A stretch of DNA of 64,000 bases, taken from assembly GCF_014621695.1 (NCBI RefSeq), contig NZ_CP061281.1, positions 3,596,001-3,660,000 on the forward strand, written 5' to 3'. The notes below the pieces were generated by a model, which was not told where the DNA came from, searched no databases, and saw only the letters and a program-made list of their open reading frames with translations. Shown in pieces: positions 15,919 through 25,166 of this stretch (within the stretch, counting starts at the first letter, position 1; every line of letters begins with the position of its first letter). The position numbers were made by a program, and so were the translations under genes. The stretch comes from Streptomyces xanthii. GTDB lineage: Bacteria; Actinomycetota; Actinomycetes; Streptomycetales; Streptomycetaceae.

Positions 15919-16004
15919 GCGTCCGATCGTAAGGACGCTCAGGGCCGCCTGTCACCGGTGTGTCGGATTATGAGACGGGATCATCCACTATCTGGGATAC
16001 GAAA

Positions 16005-16038
16005 CGCCCCGGAGGCGCTCGCGCGGGCCTCCGGGGCG
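16005..16038 (-). terminator. hairpin terminator after DUF2993 gene
   Basis: Perfect 12-base stem CGCCCCGGAGGC (16005-16016) with GCCTCCGGGGCG (16027-16038). It lies downstream of the minus-strand DUF2993 gene and upstream of the sulfur leader, so it separates the two units. Confidence 0.78.
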
Positions 16039-16151
16039 GGGACTCTTCCCTGCTCTTCTACTGTGCGGACGGCGCCGTCTCGCATCGCGGACGGGCGCCC
16101 GATTCCTGCCGGTTCGAACGGCTGTCCGGCCGGTTTCGGCCGGGGGCCGGG

Positions 16152-16880
16152 TCAGCCGATGAGCTTCAGGTCCGAGCCCTTCACGGTGATCTCGACGCCG
16201 TCCTTGACCGCCTCGACCTTGTCGAGCTCGATACCGGCGGGCAGGTCGTCGATCGCCTGCTGGAAGTCGGTCACGGCCCGCACCCGCCCCTCGGCCATGT
16301 CGAACGCGCCGACCTTCGGCAGGCTGTCCGCGCGGGCCGAGACCTTGCCGCCCTTGACCTGCACGGAGCTCATGACGGTCGGGTGGAGCGTGCCGAGCGG
16401 GGTCTTCACCGCGAGCAGGACCTTGATCTTGTCGCCGCCGCCGTAGGACAGGCCGTCGATCTTCGCGGTGATGCCGGGCGCGACCGGCGCCGGGTCCTGC
16501 TTGCGGACGGCCTTGAGCAGTTCGTCGTAGGACACACGGGCGGTGCCCGTGGCGGAGTCGGCGGTGGCCGAGGTGTAGCCGCTGTCGAACGCCACGCCGT
16601 GCATCTCGGCGTTCAGGTCCGCGATACGGATGGTGCCGCTGCCGCTCTTCGCCTCGTAGTCCTTGATGCCGATCTCGACGTCGTCCAGGGAGCCGCCCGC
16701 GACCTGGGTGAGGAACGGGAAGCCGTTGATGGACACGCTCGGTGTGCTCGCCAGGCCCTCGCTGGTGCGCACCTTGTCGGCCGCCTCGTCCTCGGCCAGG
16801 TTCACCGCCACCCGGTCGGCGATCACGAAGAGGCCGCCGAGGATGACGACGATGATCAGCAGTATTCGCAGTGCGCGCAT
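16152..16880 (-). CDS. DUF2993 (LmeA-like) lipid-binding membrane-anchored protein
   Basis: 242 residues: an N-terminal membrane anchor (about 4-23, LRILLIIVVILGGLFVIAD) and one DUF2993 domain. The family block SINGFPFLTQVAGGSLDDVE is clear. Mycobacterial LmeA binds phospholipid and supports mannan/LAM maturation; the family looks like tubular lipid-binding proteins. A second, longer DUF2993 protein is encoded at 25167-26435. The role in Streptomyces is not known; a place at the outer face of the membrane is inferred from the anchor. ATG 16880 is the natural start. Confidence 0.85.
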   Translation of the reverse strand: MRALRILLIIVVILGGLFVIADRVAVNLAEDEAADKVRTSEGLASTPSVSINGFPFLTQVAGGSLDDVEIGIKDYEAKSGSGTIRIADLNAEMHGVAFDSGYTSATADSATGTARVSYDELLKAVRKQDPAPVAPGITAKIDGLSYGGGDKIKVLLAVKTPLGTLHPTVMSSVQVKGGKVSARADSLPKVGAFDMAEGRVRAVTDFQQAIDDLPAGIELDKVEAVKDGVEITVKGSDLKLIG

Positions 16881-16983
16881 GGCCCGGAAGCTCCCCCATG
16901 GTCTGGCGTCCCCCGGCTGCCTTCTGTGTCCCCCGCGCCGGAAGTGGTTCCTGCCGCGAGCGTACGTGCCGGTAATGAGAAGA

Positions 16984-17032
16984 CGGCGGGCTCCGGCCGA
17001 CTTGTTCCCAACTTGTCGATCGGAGCCCGCCG
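16984..17032 (-). terminator. hairpin terminator after Q-rich membrane protein gene
   Basis: CGGCGGGCTCCG (16984-16995) pairs perfectly with CGGAGCCCGCCG (17021-17032); the loop can fold further (CGAC...GTCG). It lies just beyond the stop of the minus-strand gene at 17058. Confidence 0.78.
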
Positions 17033-17057
17033 CCGTGGTGCGCGGAAGGGAGCGCGG

Positions 17058-18284
17058 TCAGCCCAGGGCGCGGCCCAGCAGGTAGACGGCCGGGGCGGCC
17101 GCGGCCAGCGGGAGCGCGACGCCCGCCGTCATGTGCACGAACCGCGACGGGTAGTCGTACGAGGCGACCCGGTGACCGATCAGGGCGCAGACCCCGGCGC
17201 CGAGGCCGAGCAGCGCGCCGCCCGTGCCGAAGCCGGTCAGGGCACCCGCCACGAGGCCGCCGCCGGCCGCGGCCGACAGGGCCGCGACGACGGACGCGGG
17301 GGTGGGCAGCGGCAGGGCGCGGGCCACGACGGTCGCCGCGACGGCGATCCCGCCGACCGTCACCGCGTCCGGGAGGGCCGCGAGGTGACCGGCGGCGACG
17401 ATCGCGAGGGCCGCCGAGACGACGGTCGCCATCAGGCCGTACATCCGCTCGTCCGGGTCGGCGTGCGAGCGGAGCTGGAGGACGAGGGTGAGCAGGACCC
17501 AGACGCCGAGGGTGCCGAGGATCGCGGCGGGGCCGTGCTCCCGTCCGGCCGCGAGGAGCGCGACGTCGGCGACGACACCGCCGAGGAAGGCGAGGGCGAT
17601 GCCCTGCCGGGCGGGCCACATGCCGTTCAGCCGGAACCAGCCGGCGGCCGTGACGGCCTGGAGGATCAGAAGCGGCACGAGCAGCGCGTACTGGCCGACG
17701 GCGGCGCCGCCCGCGAGCAGCAGGCCGAGCGCGGCGGTGAGCCCGGCGGGCTGCATGCCGGGCTCGATGACCGGCGAGCGGCCCTCGGCGCGGGCGCGCT
17801 GGGCGTCGGTGACGCGGGTGTTGCCGGTGACGGTGGCGGGGCCGTAGGCGGGCTCACCGGCGGCGGACTGCGCGGACGCCGGCGCGGGCTCGGCCTGCGG
17901 CTGCGGCTGCGGCCGGGCCTGGGCGCGGACCGGCGGCAGGACCTCCGTCATCGGGTCCGGCTGCGGCTGCGCGTACGGCTGCGGCTGAGACTGCGCCTGC
18001 CCGTACGACTGCTGCTGCCCGTACGACTGCTGCTGAGGCTGCGCGTAGGGCTGGGGCTGCGGCTGCTCCTGGTACTGCGGCTGCTGGGCCTGGGCGTGCT
18101 GCTGCCCGGCGTCGTACTGCTGCGGCGGCAGGTACGGCTGCTGCACGGGCTGCACCTGGGTGTCCCAGGTCTGGCCCTGCCACTGCTGGGTGGCGTCGGC
18201 GGCCTCGGGCTGCGGCGCGTACTGCTGCTGCCCGTACGGGTCGTACTGCTGGGGATGCTGCGGGTACTGCGGGTTGCTGCTCAT
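17058..18284 (-). CDS. membrane protein with Gln/Tyr/Pro-rich N-terminal domain
   Basis: 408 residues. The first ~165 are low-complexity Gln-Pro-Tyr repeats (units such as QPYAQPQ, QQSYGQ), predicted disordered. The C-terminal ~240 residues form about eight hydrophobic segments rich in Ala/Gly/Leu (for example LTAALGLLLAGGAAVGQYALL), an integral membrane domain I cannot assign to a transporter family. ATG 18284 is chosen since AGGAGG lies 9 bases upstream, overlapping the stop region of the MoaD-like gene. The disordered tail could mediate condensation or scaffolding at the membrane; that is inference. Confidence 0.8.
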   Translation of the reverse strand: MSSNPQYPQHPQQYDPYGQQQYAPQPEAADATQQWQGQTWDTQVQPVQQPYLPPQQYDAGQQHAQAQQPQYQEQPQPQPYAQPQQQSYGQQQSYGQAQSQPQPYAQPQPDPMTEVLPPVRAQARPQPQPQAEPAPASAQSAAGEPAYGPATVTGNTRVTDAQRARAEGRSPVIEPGMQPAGLTAALGLLLAGGAAVGQYALLVPLLILQAVTAAGWFRLNGMWPARQGIALAFLGGVVADVALLAAGREHGPAAILGTLGVWVLLTLVLQLRSHADPDERMYGLMATVVSAALAIVAAGHLAALPDAVTVGGIAVAATVVARALPLPTPASVVAALSAAAGGGLVAGALTGFGTGGALLGLGAGVCALIGHRVASYDYPSRFVHMTAGVALPLAAAAPAVYLLGRALG

Positions 18285-18289
18285 CGGGG

Positions 18290-18544
18290 TCACCCTCCTG
18301 CGAACGGCGGGAGCACCTCGACCGTGCCGCCCTCGGCCAGCCGTACCGTCTCATGGTCCCGGGTGCCGACGGGGTTCCCGTCGACCAGGAACGAGGAACG
18401 CTGCAGGACACGCACCAGGTCCCCGGGGTGTCGCGTGCGGGCCCCTGCGAGCGCGTCGGCCAGGGTGTCGGCGTCGTACGGTTCCTCCGCGACTCCGGCG
18501 GCCGACTTGGCCGCCGCCCAGTAGCGGATCGTGCCCTCAGCCAT
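18290..18544 (-). CDS. MoaD/ThiS-family sulfur carrier protein
   Basis: 84-residue ubiquitin-like protein starting GTIRYWAAAKSAAGVAEEPY and ending VEVLPPFAGG. The terminal Gly-Gly is the residue pair that is adenylated and thiocarboxylated in MoaD and ThiS. No MoaE, ThiG or E1-like activating enzyme is encoded in the neighbourhood, so the pathway (molybdopterin, thiamine or another sulfur transfer) cannot be decided. The ATG at 18544 is normal. The next gene begins 6 bases after its stop. Confidence 0.88.
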   Translation of the reverse strand: MAEGTIRYWAAAKSAAGVAEEPYDADTLADALAGARTRHPGDLVRVLQRSSFLVDGNPVGTRDHETVRLAEGGTVEVLPPFAGG

Positions 18545-18586
18545 GGGGACGGCTCCCTTCGTGTGTCCTGTGATGCGGTCGGCGTC

Positions 18587-19420
18587 CTATTCTGCGGCAC
18601 CCCCGGCACCGGCCTTCGCCGCCCAGTCACCGATCCGGGTGAGCAGCGCGTCGCTCGCCGCGTGCTCGGCGTGCCCCATGCCGGGCTCCAGCCACAGCTC
18701 GGCGCTGCCGCCGGACGCCTCGACCAGCATGCGCGGGTGGTCGACGGGGAAGTACGGATCGCTGTCGCCGTGCACGACGAGCAGCGGGGTCGGCGCGAGC
18801 AGCGGCACCGACTCGACGGGCGAGAGCGGCACCGGGTCCCAGTCGCGGGGGTGGATCCGGGTGCGCAGCCCGAGGCGGCTCACCATCCGCCCCGTGGGAC
18901 GGGTGACCGCCCAGTGGACGCGGCGCATCGGGGCGGTGCCCCGGTAGAACCAGCGGGCCGGGGCGCTCACCGCGACCACTCCGTCGGTGTGTGCCTCCGT
19001 GCGCCCCCGGTACATCGCCGCGTGCCGCAGCACCACGGAGCCGCCCATCGAGAAGCCGACCGTCACGACGCGCGTGTGCCCGAGCGAACGCGCCCACGCC
19101 ACGGCCGCCGCCAGATCGAGCACCTCGCGGTCGCCGACCGTGGACCGCCCGCCGGACCGCCCGTGGCCCCGGAACGAGAACGTGATCACGGCCGCACGCT
19201 GGGCGAACACCGCCGCGGCGCGCCGCACGTGGGGCCGCTCCAGATCGCCGGTGAAGCCGTGCGCGACCACGATCGCGAGGTCGGTGCCGGGCGCCGGGCC
19301 GGGATGGTGGGAGGCGTCGATCGCGACTGCGTCCTGTGTCCGCAGGGTCGCCCGACGTGACGGTTCAGTGACCGGACGCACAGAAGATCCGTCTTCGTCA
19401 CCTGCCGGACGCCGATTCAT
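18587..19420 (-). CDS. alpha/beta hydrolase
   Basis: About 277 residues with an alpha/beta-hydrolase fold: oxyanion region [13 protein letters not shown], nucleophile elbow GFSMGGSVV (Ser in G-x-S-x-G), acid region [11 protein letters not shown], and a His in GMGHAEH. The protein has no signal peptide and probably acts in the cytoplasm as an esterase, thioesterase or lipase-like enzyme; the substrate is unknown. ATG 19420 lacks a good ribosome site and an internal GTG about 14 codons later is possible. Divergent from glnR. Confidence 0.85.
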   Translation of the reverse strand: MNRRPAGDEDGSSVRPVTEPSRRATLRTQDAVAIDASHHPGPAPGTDLAIVVAHGFTGDLERPHVRRAAAVFAQRAAVITFSFRGHGRSGGRSTVGDREVLDLAAAVAWARSLGHTRVVTVGFSMGGSVVLRHAAMYRGRTEAHTDGVVAVSAPARWFYRGTAPMRRVHWAVTRPTGRMVSRLGLRTRIHPRDWDPVPLSPVESVPLLAPTPLLVVHGDSDPYFPVDHPRMLVEASGGSAELWLEPGMGHAEHAASDALLTRIGDWAAKAGAGGAAE

Positions 19421-19441
19421 GTGGGCTATTCTGCTGGACAG

Positions 19442-19474
19442 AGGACTCGGGCAATGCAGCCCCCGAGTCCTTTT
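19442..19474 (+). terminator. terminator-like hairpin in the glnR upstream region
   Basis: AGGACTCGGG (19442-19451) pairs perfectly with CCCGAGTCCT (19462-19471), followed by TTTTG, the form of an intrinsic terminator on the plus strand. It lies 200 bp before glnR in a divergent intergenic region, where no upstream plus-strand gene needs ending. TATTCT at 19427-19432 could be a -10 box just before it, so a short leader RNA or attenuation is possible (inference). Confidence 0.55.
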
Positions 19475-19675
19475 GTGCGTTCTGCAGCGTTGTATACGAA
19501 CGACGCTCATCACACCGGACGCGCACGGGCCCGGGGCGCGGGTCCGACCGAGTACGCAAGTACGCGCAGTACGAAGCAGTGCCGCAAACGTCCTCGCAGG
19601 GACCGAGGAGGAACCAGACGTTATGGGCGAGCGAACCGTGCACGAAGACAGGACGACCCGGGCGGGTGGAGCGCG

Positions 19676-20428
19676 ATGAGCTCTCTGCTGCTCCTCACCA
19701 ATGCCCTTCAGCCGTCGACGGAGGTGCTCCCCGCCCTCGGCCTGCTCCTGCACAACGTGCGGGTGGCTCCGGCGGAGGGCCCGGCCCTCGTCGACACCCC
19801 CGGCGCCGACGTGATCCTCATCGACGGGCGGCGTGACCTTCCGCAGGTCCGCAGCCTGTGCCAGCTTCTGCGCTCCACCGGACCCGGCTGTCCGCTGGTG
19901 CTCGTGGTGACCGAGGGCGGCCTCGCCGCCGTCACCGCCGACTGGGGCATCGACGACGTCCTGCTCGACACCGCGGGTCCCGCCGAGGTGGAGGCACGGC
20001 TGCGGCTCGCGATGGGCCGCCAGCAGATCGTCGCCGACGACTCCCCCATGGAGATCCGCAACGGCGACCTGTCCGTGGACGAGGCCACCTACAGCGCGAA
20101 GCTCAAGGGGCGGATCCTCGATCTCACCTTCAAGGAGTTCGAGCTCCTGAAGTACCTCGCGCAGCACCCGGGCCGGGTCTTCACCCGCGCCCAGCTGCTC
20201 CAGGAGGTGTGGGGCTACGACTACTTCGGCGGCACCCGCACGGTCGACGTGCACGTACGGCGACTGCGGGCCAAGCTGGGCCCCGAGCACGAGTCCCTCA
20301 TCGGCACCGTGCGGAACGTCGGCTACCGTTTCGTCACCCCGGAGAAGCCCGACAAGGCCGAGAAGCCGGCGAAGAAGAGCGAGCAGCCGGCGGAGCCGAA
20401 GGGCGAGCCGGTCCGGGCCGACTCCTAG
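19676..20428 (+). CDS. glnR: global nitrogen regulator GlnR (OmpR-family)
   Basis: 250-residue response-regulator-like protein. The receiver-like domain (1-120) is degenerate, as in actinomycete GlnR, which works without a partner kinase. The C-terminal winged helix is typical: [48 protein letters not shown] and [10 protein letters not shown] Lys/Glu/Pro-rich tail follows. GlnR activates glutamine synthetase, ammonium transport and nitrite assimilation genes and represses others. ATG 19676 with GGAG upstream is preferred; longer frames are unlikely. A LacI-type gene follows, as in S. coelicolor from memory. Confidence 0.95.
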   Translation: MSSLLLLTNALQPSTEVLPALGLLLHNVRVAPAEGPALVDTPGADVILIDGRRDLPQVRSLCQLLRSTGPGCPLVLVVTEGGLAAVTADWGIDDVLLDTAGPAEVEARLRLAMGRQQIVADDSPMEIRNGDLSVDEATYSAKLKGRILDLTFKEFELLKYLAQHPGRVFTRAQLLQEVWGYDYFGGTRTVDVHVRRLRAKLGPEHESLIGTVRNVGYRFVTPEKPDKAEKPAKKSEQPAEPKGEPVRADS

Positions 20429-20481
20429 GTTCGGGGCTTACGCCCTGCCCAGGAGAGGTTCCATCCGCGTAGACTCCGCGC

Positions 20482-21504
20482 GTGGCCAAGGTGACTCGGG
20501 ACGACGTTGCGCGACTGGCGGGTACTTCGACCGCCGTCGTGTCCTACGTGATCAACAACGGACCCCGGCCGGTCGCCCCGGCCACGCGCGAGCGGGTGCT
20601 CGCCGCGATCAAGGAACTGGGGTACCGGCCCGACCGGGTCGCCCAGGCCATGGCGTCGCGGCGCACCGACCTCATAGGCATGATCGTGCCGGACTCGCGC
20701 CAGCCGTTCTTCGCGGAGATGGCGCACGCGGTGGAACAGGCCGCGTCCGAGCGCGGAAAGATGGTCCTGGTCGGCAACTCCGACTACGTGGCCGACCGTG
20801 AGGTGCACTATCTGCGGGCCTTCCTCGGCATGCGGGTCTCCGGCCTGATCCTCGTCAGCCACGGTCTCAACGATCTGGCGGCCAACGAGATCGAGGCGTG
20901 GGACGCCCGCGTCGTGCTGCTGCACGAGCGGCCCGAGGCGATCGACGACGTCGCCGTCGTCACCGACGACCTGGGCGGCGCCCAGCTCGCCACCCGCCAC
21001 CTCCTGGAGCACGGCTACCCGTACGTGGCCTGCCTCGGCGGCACCGCCGAGACACCCTCCGTCGGCGACCCCGTCTCCGACCACGTCGAGGGCTGGCGGC
21101 GCGCGATGGGCGAGGCCGGCCTGGACACCGAGGGGCGGCTCTTCGAGGCCCCGTACAACCGCTACGACGCGTACCAGGTGGCTCTGGAACTGCTCGCCGG
21201 CCCCGACCGCCCGCCGGCGATCTTCTGCTCCACCGACGACCAGGCCATCGGTGTGCTGCGGGCCGCGCGCGAGCTGCGCATCGACGTGCCGGGCGAGCTG
21301 GCCGTCGCCGGGTTCGACGACGTGAAGGAGGCGGGGCTCACCGATCCGCCGCTGACCACGGTCGCCTCGGACCGCTCGGCGATGGCGCGGGCCGCCGTCG
21401 ACCTGGTGCTCGACGACTCGCTGCGGGTCGCGGGCTCGCGGCGCGAGCGGCTGAAGCTGTTCCCGTCCCGGCTGGTCGTGCGGCAGTCCTGCGGCTGCGA
21501 GTAG
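20482..21504 (+). CDS. LacI-family transcriptional regulator
   Basis: 340 residues: N-terminal LacI helix-turn-helix ([20 protein letters not shown] with hinge [14 protein letters not shown]) followed by a periplasmic-binding-protein-like effector domain ([33 protein letters not shown]). GTG 20482 begins the protein. Its sugar ligand and targets are unknown and no sugar transporter gene is adjacent. The C-terminus SCGCE has two Cys. Two short repeats of GAAAGCCCGGG (21518-21549) follow the stop and may form a weak terminator. Confidence 0.92.
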   Translation: MAKVTRDDVARLAGTSTAVVSYVINNGPRPVAPATRERVLAAIKELGYRPDRVAQAMASRRTDLIGMIVPDSRQPFFAEMAHAVEQAASERGKMVLVGNSDYVADREVHYLRAFLGMRVSGLILVSHGLNDLAANEIEAWDARVVLLHERPEAIDDVAVVTDDLGGAQLATRHLLEHGYPYVACLGGTAETPSVGDPVSDHVEGWRRAMGEAGLDTEGRLFEAPYNRYDAYQVALELLAGPDRPPAIFCSTDDQAIGVLRAARELRIDVPGELAVAGFDDVKEAGLTDPPLTTVASDRSAMARAAVDLVLDDSLRVAGSRRERLKLFPSRLVVRQSCGCE

Positions 21505-21588
21505 CCGCCCGCCCCTGAAAGCCCGGGGCCGCCTTCCCGAAAGCCCGGGCCCGTCTTTATATCGGGCAAACAGGCTTCTGCCGGGACT

Positions 21589-21615
21589 CTCAGGGAGCAC
21601 TCAGACAGCTCTCAT
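21589..21615 (+). promoter_or_regulatory. 11-bp direct repeats upstream of htrA, candidate CssR site
   Basis: CTCAGGGAGCA (21589-21599), CTCAGACAGCT (21600-21610) and a partial third unit CTCAT (21611-21615) repeat at exactly 11-base spacing, 24 bases before the htrA start. OmpR-family regulators bind tandem repeats of one helical turn. The cssRS genes lie 1.4 kb downstream. Binding is inferred. Confidence 0.6.
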
Positions 21616-21638
21616 GTCGGCGTCGCACGCTGAGTGAC

Positions 21639-22658
21639 ATGACCGAGAGCTTCCGCCCCAGCGGCGAGTACCAGCACGAGTACCCCCAGGGCTCCTCCTA
21701 CGGCGCCTACCCGCCCCCGCCGGCCCACGCGCCGGCCCCGGCGGCCCCCGAGGCTCCCGAGGCGCCGAGGCGGAAGCGGCTGCGCGGCCCGGTCGGGCTG
21801 CTGGCGGCCGTGGCCGTCGCGGCGGCGGCCGTCGGCGGCGGCACCGCGTACGCCTTCCAGGAGCTGACCGGCAGCGACACCGCCGCCTCCAGCTCCACCA
21901 GCACCACCGTCGTGCCGAGCAGCCAGCGGGGCACCGTCGCGGGGGTCGCGCAGGCGGTCAGCCCGTCGATCGTCGAGGTCAACGCGGAGCTGAGCTCCGG
22001 CTCCTCGACCGGTTCGGGCGTCATCCTCACCAGCGACGGCGAGATCGTCACCAACAACCACGTCATCGCCGGGGCCTCCTCGGTGAAGGTGCGCACCAGT
22101 GACGGCAGGACGTACACGGCGGAGGTCGTCGGCACCGACGCGAAGAAGGACCTCGCGCTGATCAAGCTGAAGAACGCCTCCGGGCTCAAGGCCGCCACGC
22201 TCGGCGACTCCTCCGGCGTGAAGGTCGGCGACCAGGTCGTCGCGATCGGCTCCCCCGAGGGCCTGACCGGCACCGTCACCAGCGGCATCGTCTCCGCGCT
22301 CGACCGCGACGTCACCGTCTCCACCGACGAGGGACAGCAGCAGCAACAGCAGGGCGGCGGCGGGGACGGCGGCTGGCCCTTCGAGTTCGGCGGCCGGGAG
22401 TTCAACGGCGACACCGGCTCGTCCACGACCACGTACAAGGCGATCCAGACCGACGCCTCGCTCAACCCGGGCAACTCCGGCGGCGCGCTGATCGACATGA
22501 ACGGCAACATCATCGGCATCAACTCGGCGATGTACTCCAGCGCCCAGGACGCCGGCTCCTCGTCGAGCGCCGGCAGTGTCGGCCTCGGCTTCGCGATCCC
22601 CGTCAACACCCTCAAGGCAGACCTCGACACCCTGCGCGCGGGCGGCACGAGCAGCTGA
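21639..22658 (+). CDS. htrA: membrane-anchored HtrA/DegP-like serine protease
   Basis: 339 residues: cytoplasmic Pro/Ala-rich tail, transmembrane anchor at about 51-72, then a trypsin-like domain with the full triad: His141 (TNNHVI), Asp171 (KKDLALIKL) and Ser280 (NPGNSGGAL). It ends soon after the protease domain (GFAIPVNTLKADLDTLRAGG), so the PDZ domain of classical HtrA is absent. An insertion around residue 230 is Gln/Gly-rich. HtrA proteases remove misfolded secreted proteins. The neighbours cssR/cssS correspond to the secretion-stress system of S. lividans as I recall it, which controls htrA genes, supporting that role. Confidence 0.92.
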   Translation: MTESFRPSGEYQHEYPQGSSYGAYPPPPAHAPAPAAPEAPEAPRRKRLRGPVGLLAAVAVAAAAVGGGTAYAFQELTGSDTAASSSTSTTVVPSSQRGTVAGVAQAVSPSIVEVNAELSSGSSTGSGVILTSDGEIVTNNHVIAGASSVKVRTSDGRTYTAEVVGTDAKKDLALIKLKNASGLKAATLGDSSGVKVGDQVVAIGSPEGLTGTVTSGIVSALDRDVTVSTDEGQQQQQQGGGGDGGWPFEFGGREFNGDTGSSTTTYKAIQTDASLNPGNSGGALIDMNGNIIGINSAMYSSAQDAGSSSSAGSVGLGFAIPVNTLKADLDTLRAGGTSS

Positions 22659-22690
22659 CCGCCGCGGCCCGTCCCCCGCAGGAGGACCCC

Positions 22691-22966
22691 ATGGCTTTCC
22701 CCGTCCACCCGCACCCCGCGACCGCCCACGGCCCGGCGGACACCGGTCTCGCGCTCGCCGTCGCCGCCGTCCTGCACCCGCCGGCCGCCCGCGTCGCCGA
22801 GCTCGTCCCGTCCGTGACCAGGCAGCAGGCCAAGACGCAGGCCAAGGCACGGGCCGCGAAGCAGTCCGCGAAGCAGTCAGCGGCTCGGGCGAAGACGCCC
22901 GCGAAGGCGCGGGCGACGACCGCCCGCCGTGGCGCGCACACGGGGCGGGGGTCCGTGCGAGGCTGA
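22691..22966 (+). CDS. small Lys/Ala-rich protein of unknown function
   Basis: 91 residues from ATG 22691, preceded by a very strong AGGAGG site five bases away. The first half is hydrophobic-neutral; the second half (about 44-85) is a histone-H1-like run of Lys-Ala-Arg units ([20 protein letters not shown]). It lies between htrA and cssR in the same direction, probably on the same transcript. No family is recognised. The ribosome site supports translation, but biased composition can also produce open frames by chance. Confidence 0.55.
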   Translation: MAFPVHPHPATAHGPADTGLALAVAAVLHPPAARVAELVPSVTRQQAKTQAKARAAKQSAKQSAARAKTPAKARATTARRGAHTGRGSVRG

Positions 22967-23012
22967 AGGCCCGTCCGTACGCCCCGTTCTCACCGACAGG
23001 AAAACGCAGCCC

Positions 23013-23744
23013 ATGAACCCCGCCGACGGCGACCGTGACGACCGGCACCGCATCCTCATCGTGGACGACGAGCCCGCGGTGCGGGAGGCGCTCCAGCGCT
23101 CCCTCGCCTTCGAGGGGTACGCCACCGAGGTCGCCGTGGACGGCGCGGACGCCCTGGAGAAGGCCGCCGCGTACCGGCCCGACCTCGTCGTCCTCGACAT
23201 CCAGATGCCGCGCATGGACGGGCTGACCGCGGCCCGCCGGCTGCGCGCCACCGGTTCCACCACCCCGATCCTGATGCTGACCGCGCGCGACACGGTCGGC
23301 GACCGCGTCACCGGGCTCGACGCGGGCGCCGACGACTACCTGGTCAAGCCGTTCGAGCTCGACGAGCTGTTCGCACGCGTCCGGGCGCTGCTGCGGCGCA
23401 GCGGGTACGCGGCGGCCGGCGCCGCGGACGACTCCGACGTGCTGTCCTTCGCCGACCTGCGGATGGACCCGGCGACCCGTGAGGTGACCCGGGGCGAGCG
23501 GACCGTCGAACTGACCCGCACCGAGTTCACCCTCCTGGAGATGTTCCTGGCCCACCCGCGCCAGGTCCTGACCCGCGAGCAGATCCTCAAGGCCGTGTGG
23601 GGCTTCGACTTCGAGCCGTCCTCCAACTCCCTGGACGTGTACGTGATGTACCTGCGCCGCAAGACGGAGGCGGGCGGCGAGCCGCGGCTCGTGCACACGG
23701 TGCGGGGCGTGGGCTACGTGCTGCGGTCGGGCGGGGCCGAGTGA
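23013..23744 (+). CDS. cssR: OmpR-family response regulator CssR-like
   Basis: 243 residues. The receiver domain has all key residues: acidic pair DDE at residues 13-15 region (LIVDDEPAV), phospho-Asp in LVVLDIQMP, Thr in MLTARD and Lys in LVKPFE. The C-terminal winged helix ([40 protein letters not shown]) binds DNA. The gene overlaps the kinase start by four bases (GTGA). Position next to an htrA gene and the order regulator-kinase fit the secretion-stress CssRS system of S. lividans; an MprAB-like name would also fit. ATG 23013 follows AGGAAA. Confidence 0.9.
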   Translation: MNPADGDRDDRHRILIVDDEPAVREALQRSLAFEGYATEVAVDGADALEKAAAYRPDLVVLDIQMPRMDGLTAARRLRATGSTTPILMLTARDTVGDRVTGLDAGADDYLVKPFELDELFARVRALLRRSGYAAAGAADDSDVLSFADLRMDPATREVTRGERTVELTRTEFTLLEMFLAHPRQVLTREQILKAVWGFDFEPSSNSLDVYVMYLRRKTEAGGEPRLVHTVRGVGYVLRSGGAE

Positions 23745-25162
23745 GCGGGTGGCCGCGCCGGCTGCGCGGGCTGCCCCTGCGGTCACGTCTCGCGCTGCTC
23801 GTCGCGGTCGCGGTCGCGGCGGCCGTCGCGGCGGTCGCGGTCACCTGCTGGTTCATGACGCGGGCCCAGCTCCAGTCGCAGATGGACTCCTCGCTGCGCG
23901 GGACCAAGGTCGACGACGGCTATGTGACCCAGCTGGCCGCCGCCTGCGTCGGCGGCCAGGTCGAGGCTCCGTCCCCGGTCGGCAACTACACGGTGCAGCT
24001 CGTGACGGCCTCGGGCCGCACCTGCACCGGCCCCGGGCAGACCCCGATCGCCGCCGAGCCGGCCGATGTCCGCGTGGCCTCCGGCCAGGACGACTTCGCC
24101 CTGCACACGGCCGAGAACGAGCACGGGCAGGCCCAGCGCGTCTACACCTACCGGCCCGGACCCAGCGTCGCGCGGCCGCTCCAGGACCGGTACGCCGTCT
24201 CCATCGCCCAGCCGCTCAGCGAGATCGACCGGCCGCTCACCTCGCTGGCCTGGATCCTGCTGCTCGTCGGCGGCATCGGCGTGCTCGGCGCAGGCGCCGC
24301 GGGCCTGTGGATCGCCCGTACGGGACTGCGGCCGGTCGACGAGCTGACGGACACCGTCGAGCACGTGGCCCGCACCGAGGACCTCACCGTCCGCATCCCC
24401 GTCGAGGGCGACGACGAGATCGCCCGGCTGTCCGCGTCCTTCAACTCCATGACCGCCTCGCTCGCCGCGTCCCGCGAACTGCAGCAGCAGCTCATCGCGG
24501 ACGCCGGCCACGAGCTGCGCACCCCGCTGACCTCCCTGCGCACCAACATCGATCTGCTCACCCGCAGCGAGGAGACGGGCCGCGCGATCCCGCCCGAGGA
24601 CCGCAGGGCGCTCCTCGCCTCGCTCAAGGCGCAGATGTCCGAACTCGCCGCGCTCATCGGTGACCTCCAGGAGCTGTCCCGCGGCGGACTGACCGCCGAC
24701 GACGCGCCGCTCAAGGTCGTCTCGCTGCACGACACCGTGCGCAGTGCCGTCGAACGGGCGCGGCTGCGCGGGCCCGAGCTCGTCGTGAGCGCGGACCTCG
24801 CCCCCTGGTACGTGCGGGCGGAACCGGCCGCGCTGGAGCGGGCGATCGTGAACCTGCTGGACAACGCCGTGAAGTTCAGCCCCGAGCGGGGCGCGGTCGA
24901 GGTCCGGCTGATGCGCGGGACGCTCACCGTGCGGGACCACGGGCCGGGCATCCCGGACGAGGAACTGCCGTACGTGTTCGACCGGTTCTGGCGCTCGCCG
25001 ACGGCGCGGGCGCTGCCCGGTTCGGGGCTCGGTCTCTCGATCGTGGCGCGCACGGTGGAGGCGATCGGCGGCGAGGTGACGCTCGCGGCGGCGGACGGCG
25101 GCGGCACGGTCGCCACGGTCACGCTGCCGGGGGCGCCGGCGCCGCCGCCCGAACTGCCGTAG
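23741..25162 (+). CDS. cssS: membrane sensor histidine kinase CssS-like
   Basis: 473 residues: transmembrane helix 1 (about 18-39), extracytoplasmic sensor (about 40-165), helix 2 (about 166-190), HAMP, then HisKA with the phospho-acceptor [19 protein letters not shown] and HATPase motifs ([30 protein letters not shown]). The sensor domain contains only two Cys, Cys69 and Cys95, which could form a redox- or folding-sensitive disulfide. GTG 23741 overlaps the cssR stop. Likely signal: misfolded secreted protein or oxidative folding state (inference from htrA linkage). Confidence 0.9.
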   Translation: MSGWPRRLRGLPLRSRLALLVAVAVAAAVAAVAVTCWFMTRAQLQSQMDSSLRGTKVDDGYVTQLAAACVGGQVEAPSPVGNYTVQLVTASGRTCTGPGQTPIAAEPADVRVASGQDDFALHTAENEHGQAQRVYTYRPGPSVARPLQDRYAVSIAQPLSEIDRPLTSLAWILLLVGGIGVLGAGAAGLWIARTGLRPVDELTDTVEHVARTEDLTVRIPVEGDDEIARLSASFNSMTASLAASRELQQQLIADAGHELRTPLTSLRTNIDLLTRSEETGRAIPPEDRRALLASLKAQMSELAALIGDLQELSRGGLTADDAPLKVVSLHDTVRSAVERARLRGPELVVSADLAPWYVRAEPAALERAIVNLLDNAVKFSPERGAVEVRLMRGTLTVRDHGPGIPDEELPYVFDRFWRSPTARALPGSGLGLSIVARTVEAIGGEVTLAAADGGGTVATVTLPGAPAPPPELP

Positions 25163-25166
25163 CCGG

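Noticed and set aside
17880..18280. Repeated GCTGC-rich DNA as a possible microsatellite
   Set aside because: It encodes the Gln/Tyr/Pro-rich N-terminus of the gene at 17058 in the correct frame.
15960..18524. 854-codon open frame on the plus strand opposite the DUF2993 and Q-rich genes
   Set aside because: Composition is Gly/Arg/Leu-rich without domains; it is the usual shadow of high-GC codons. The opposite-strand genes have signal anchors, domains and ribosome sites.
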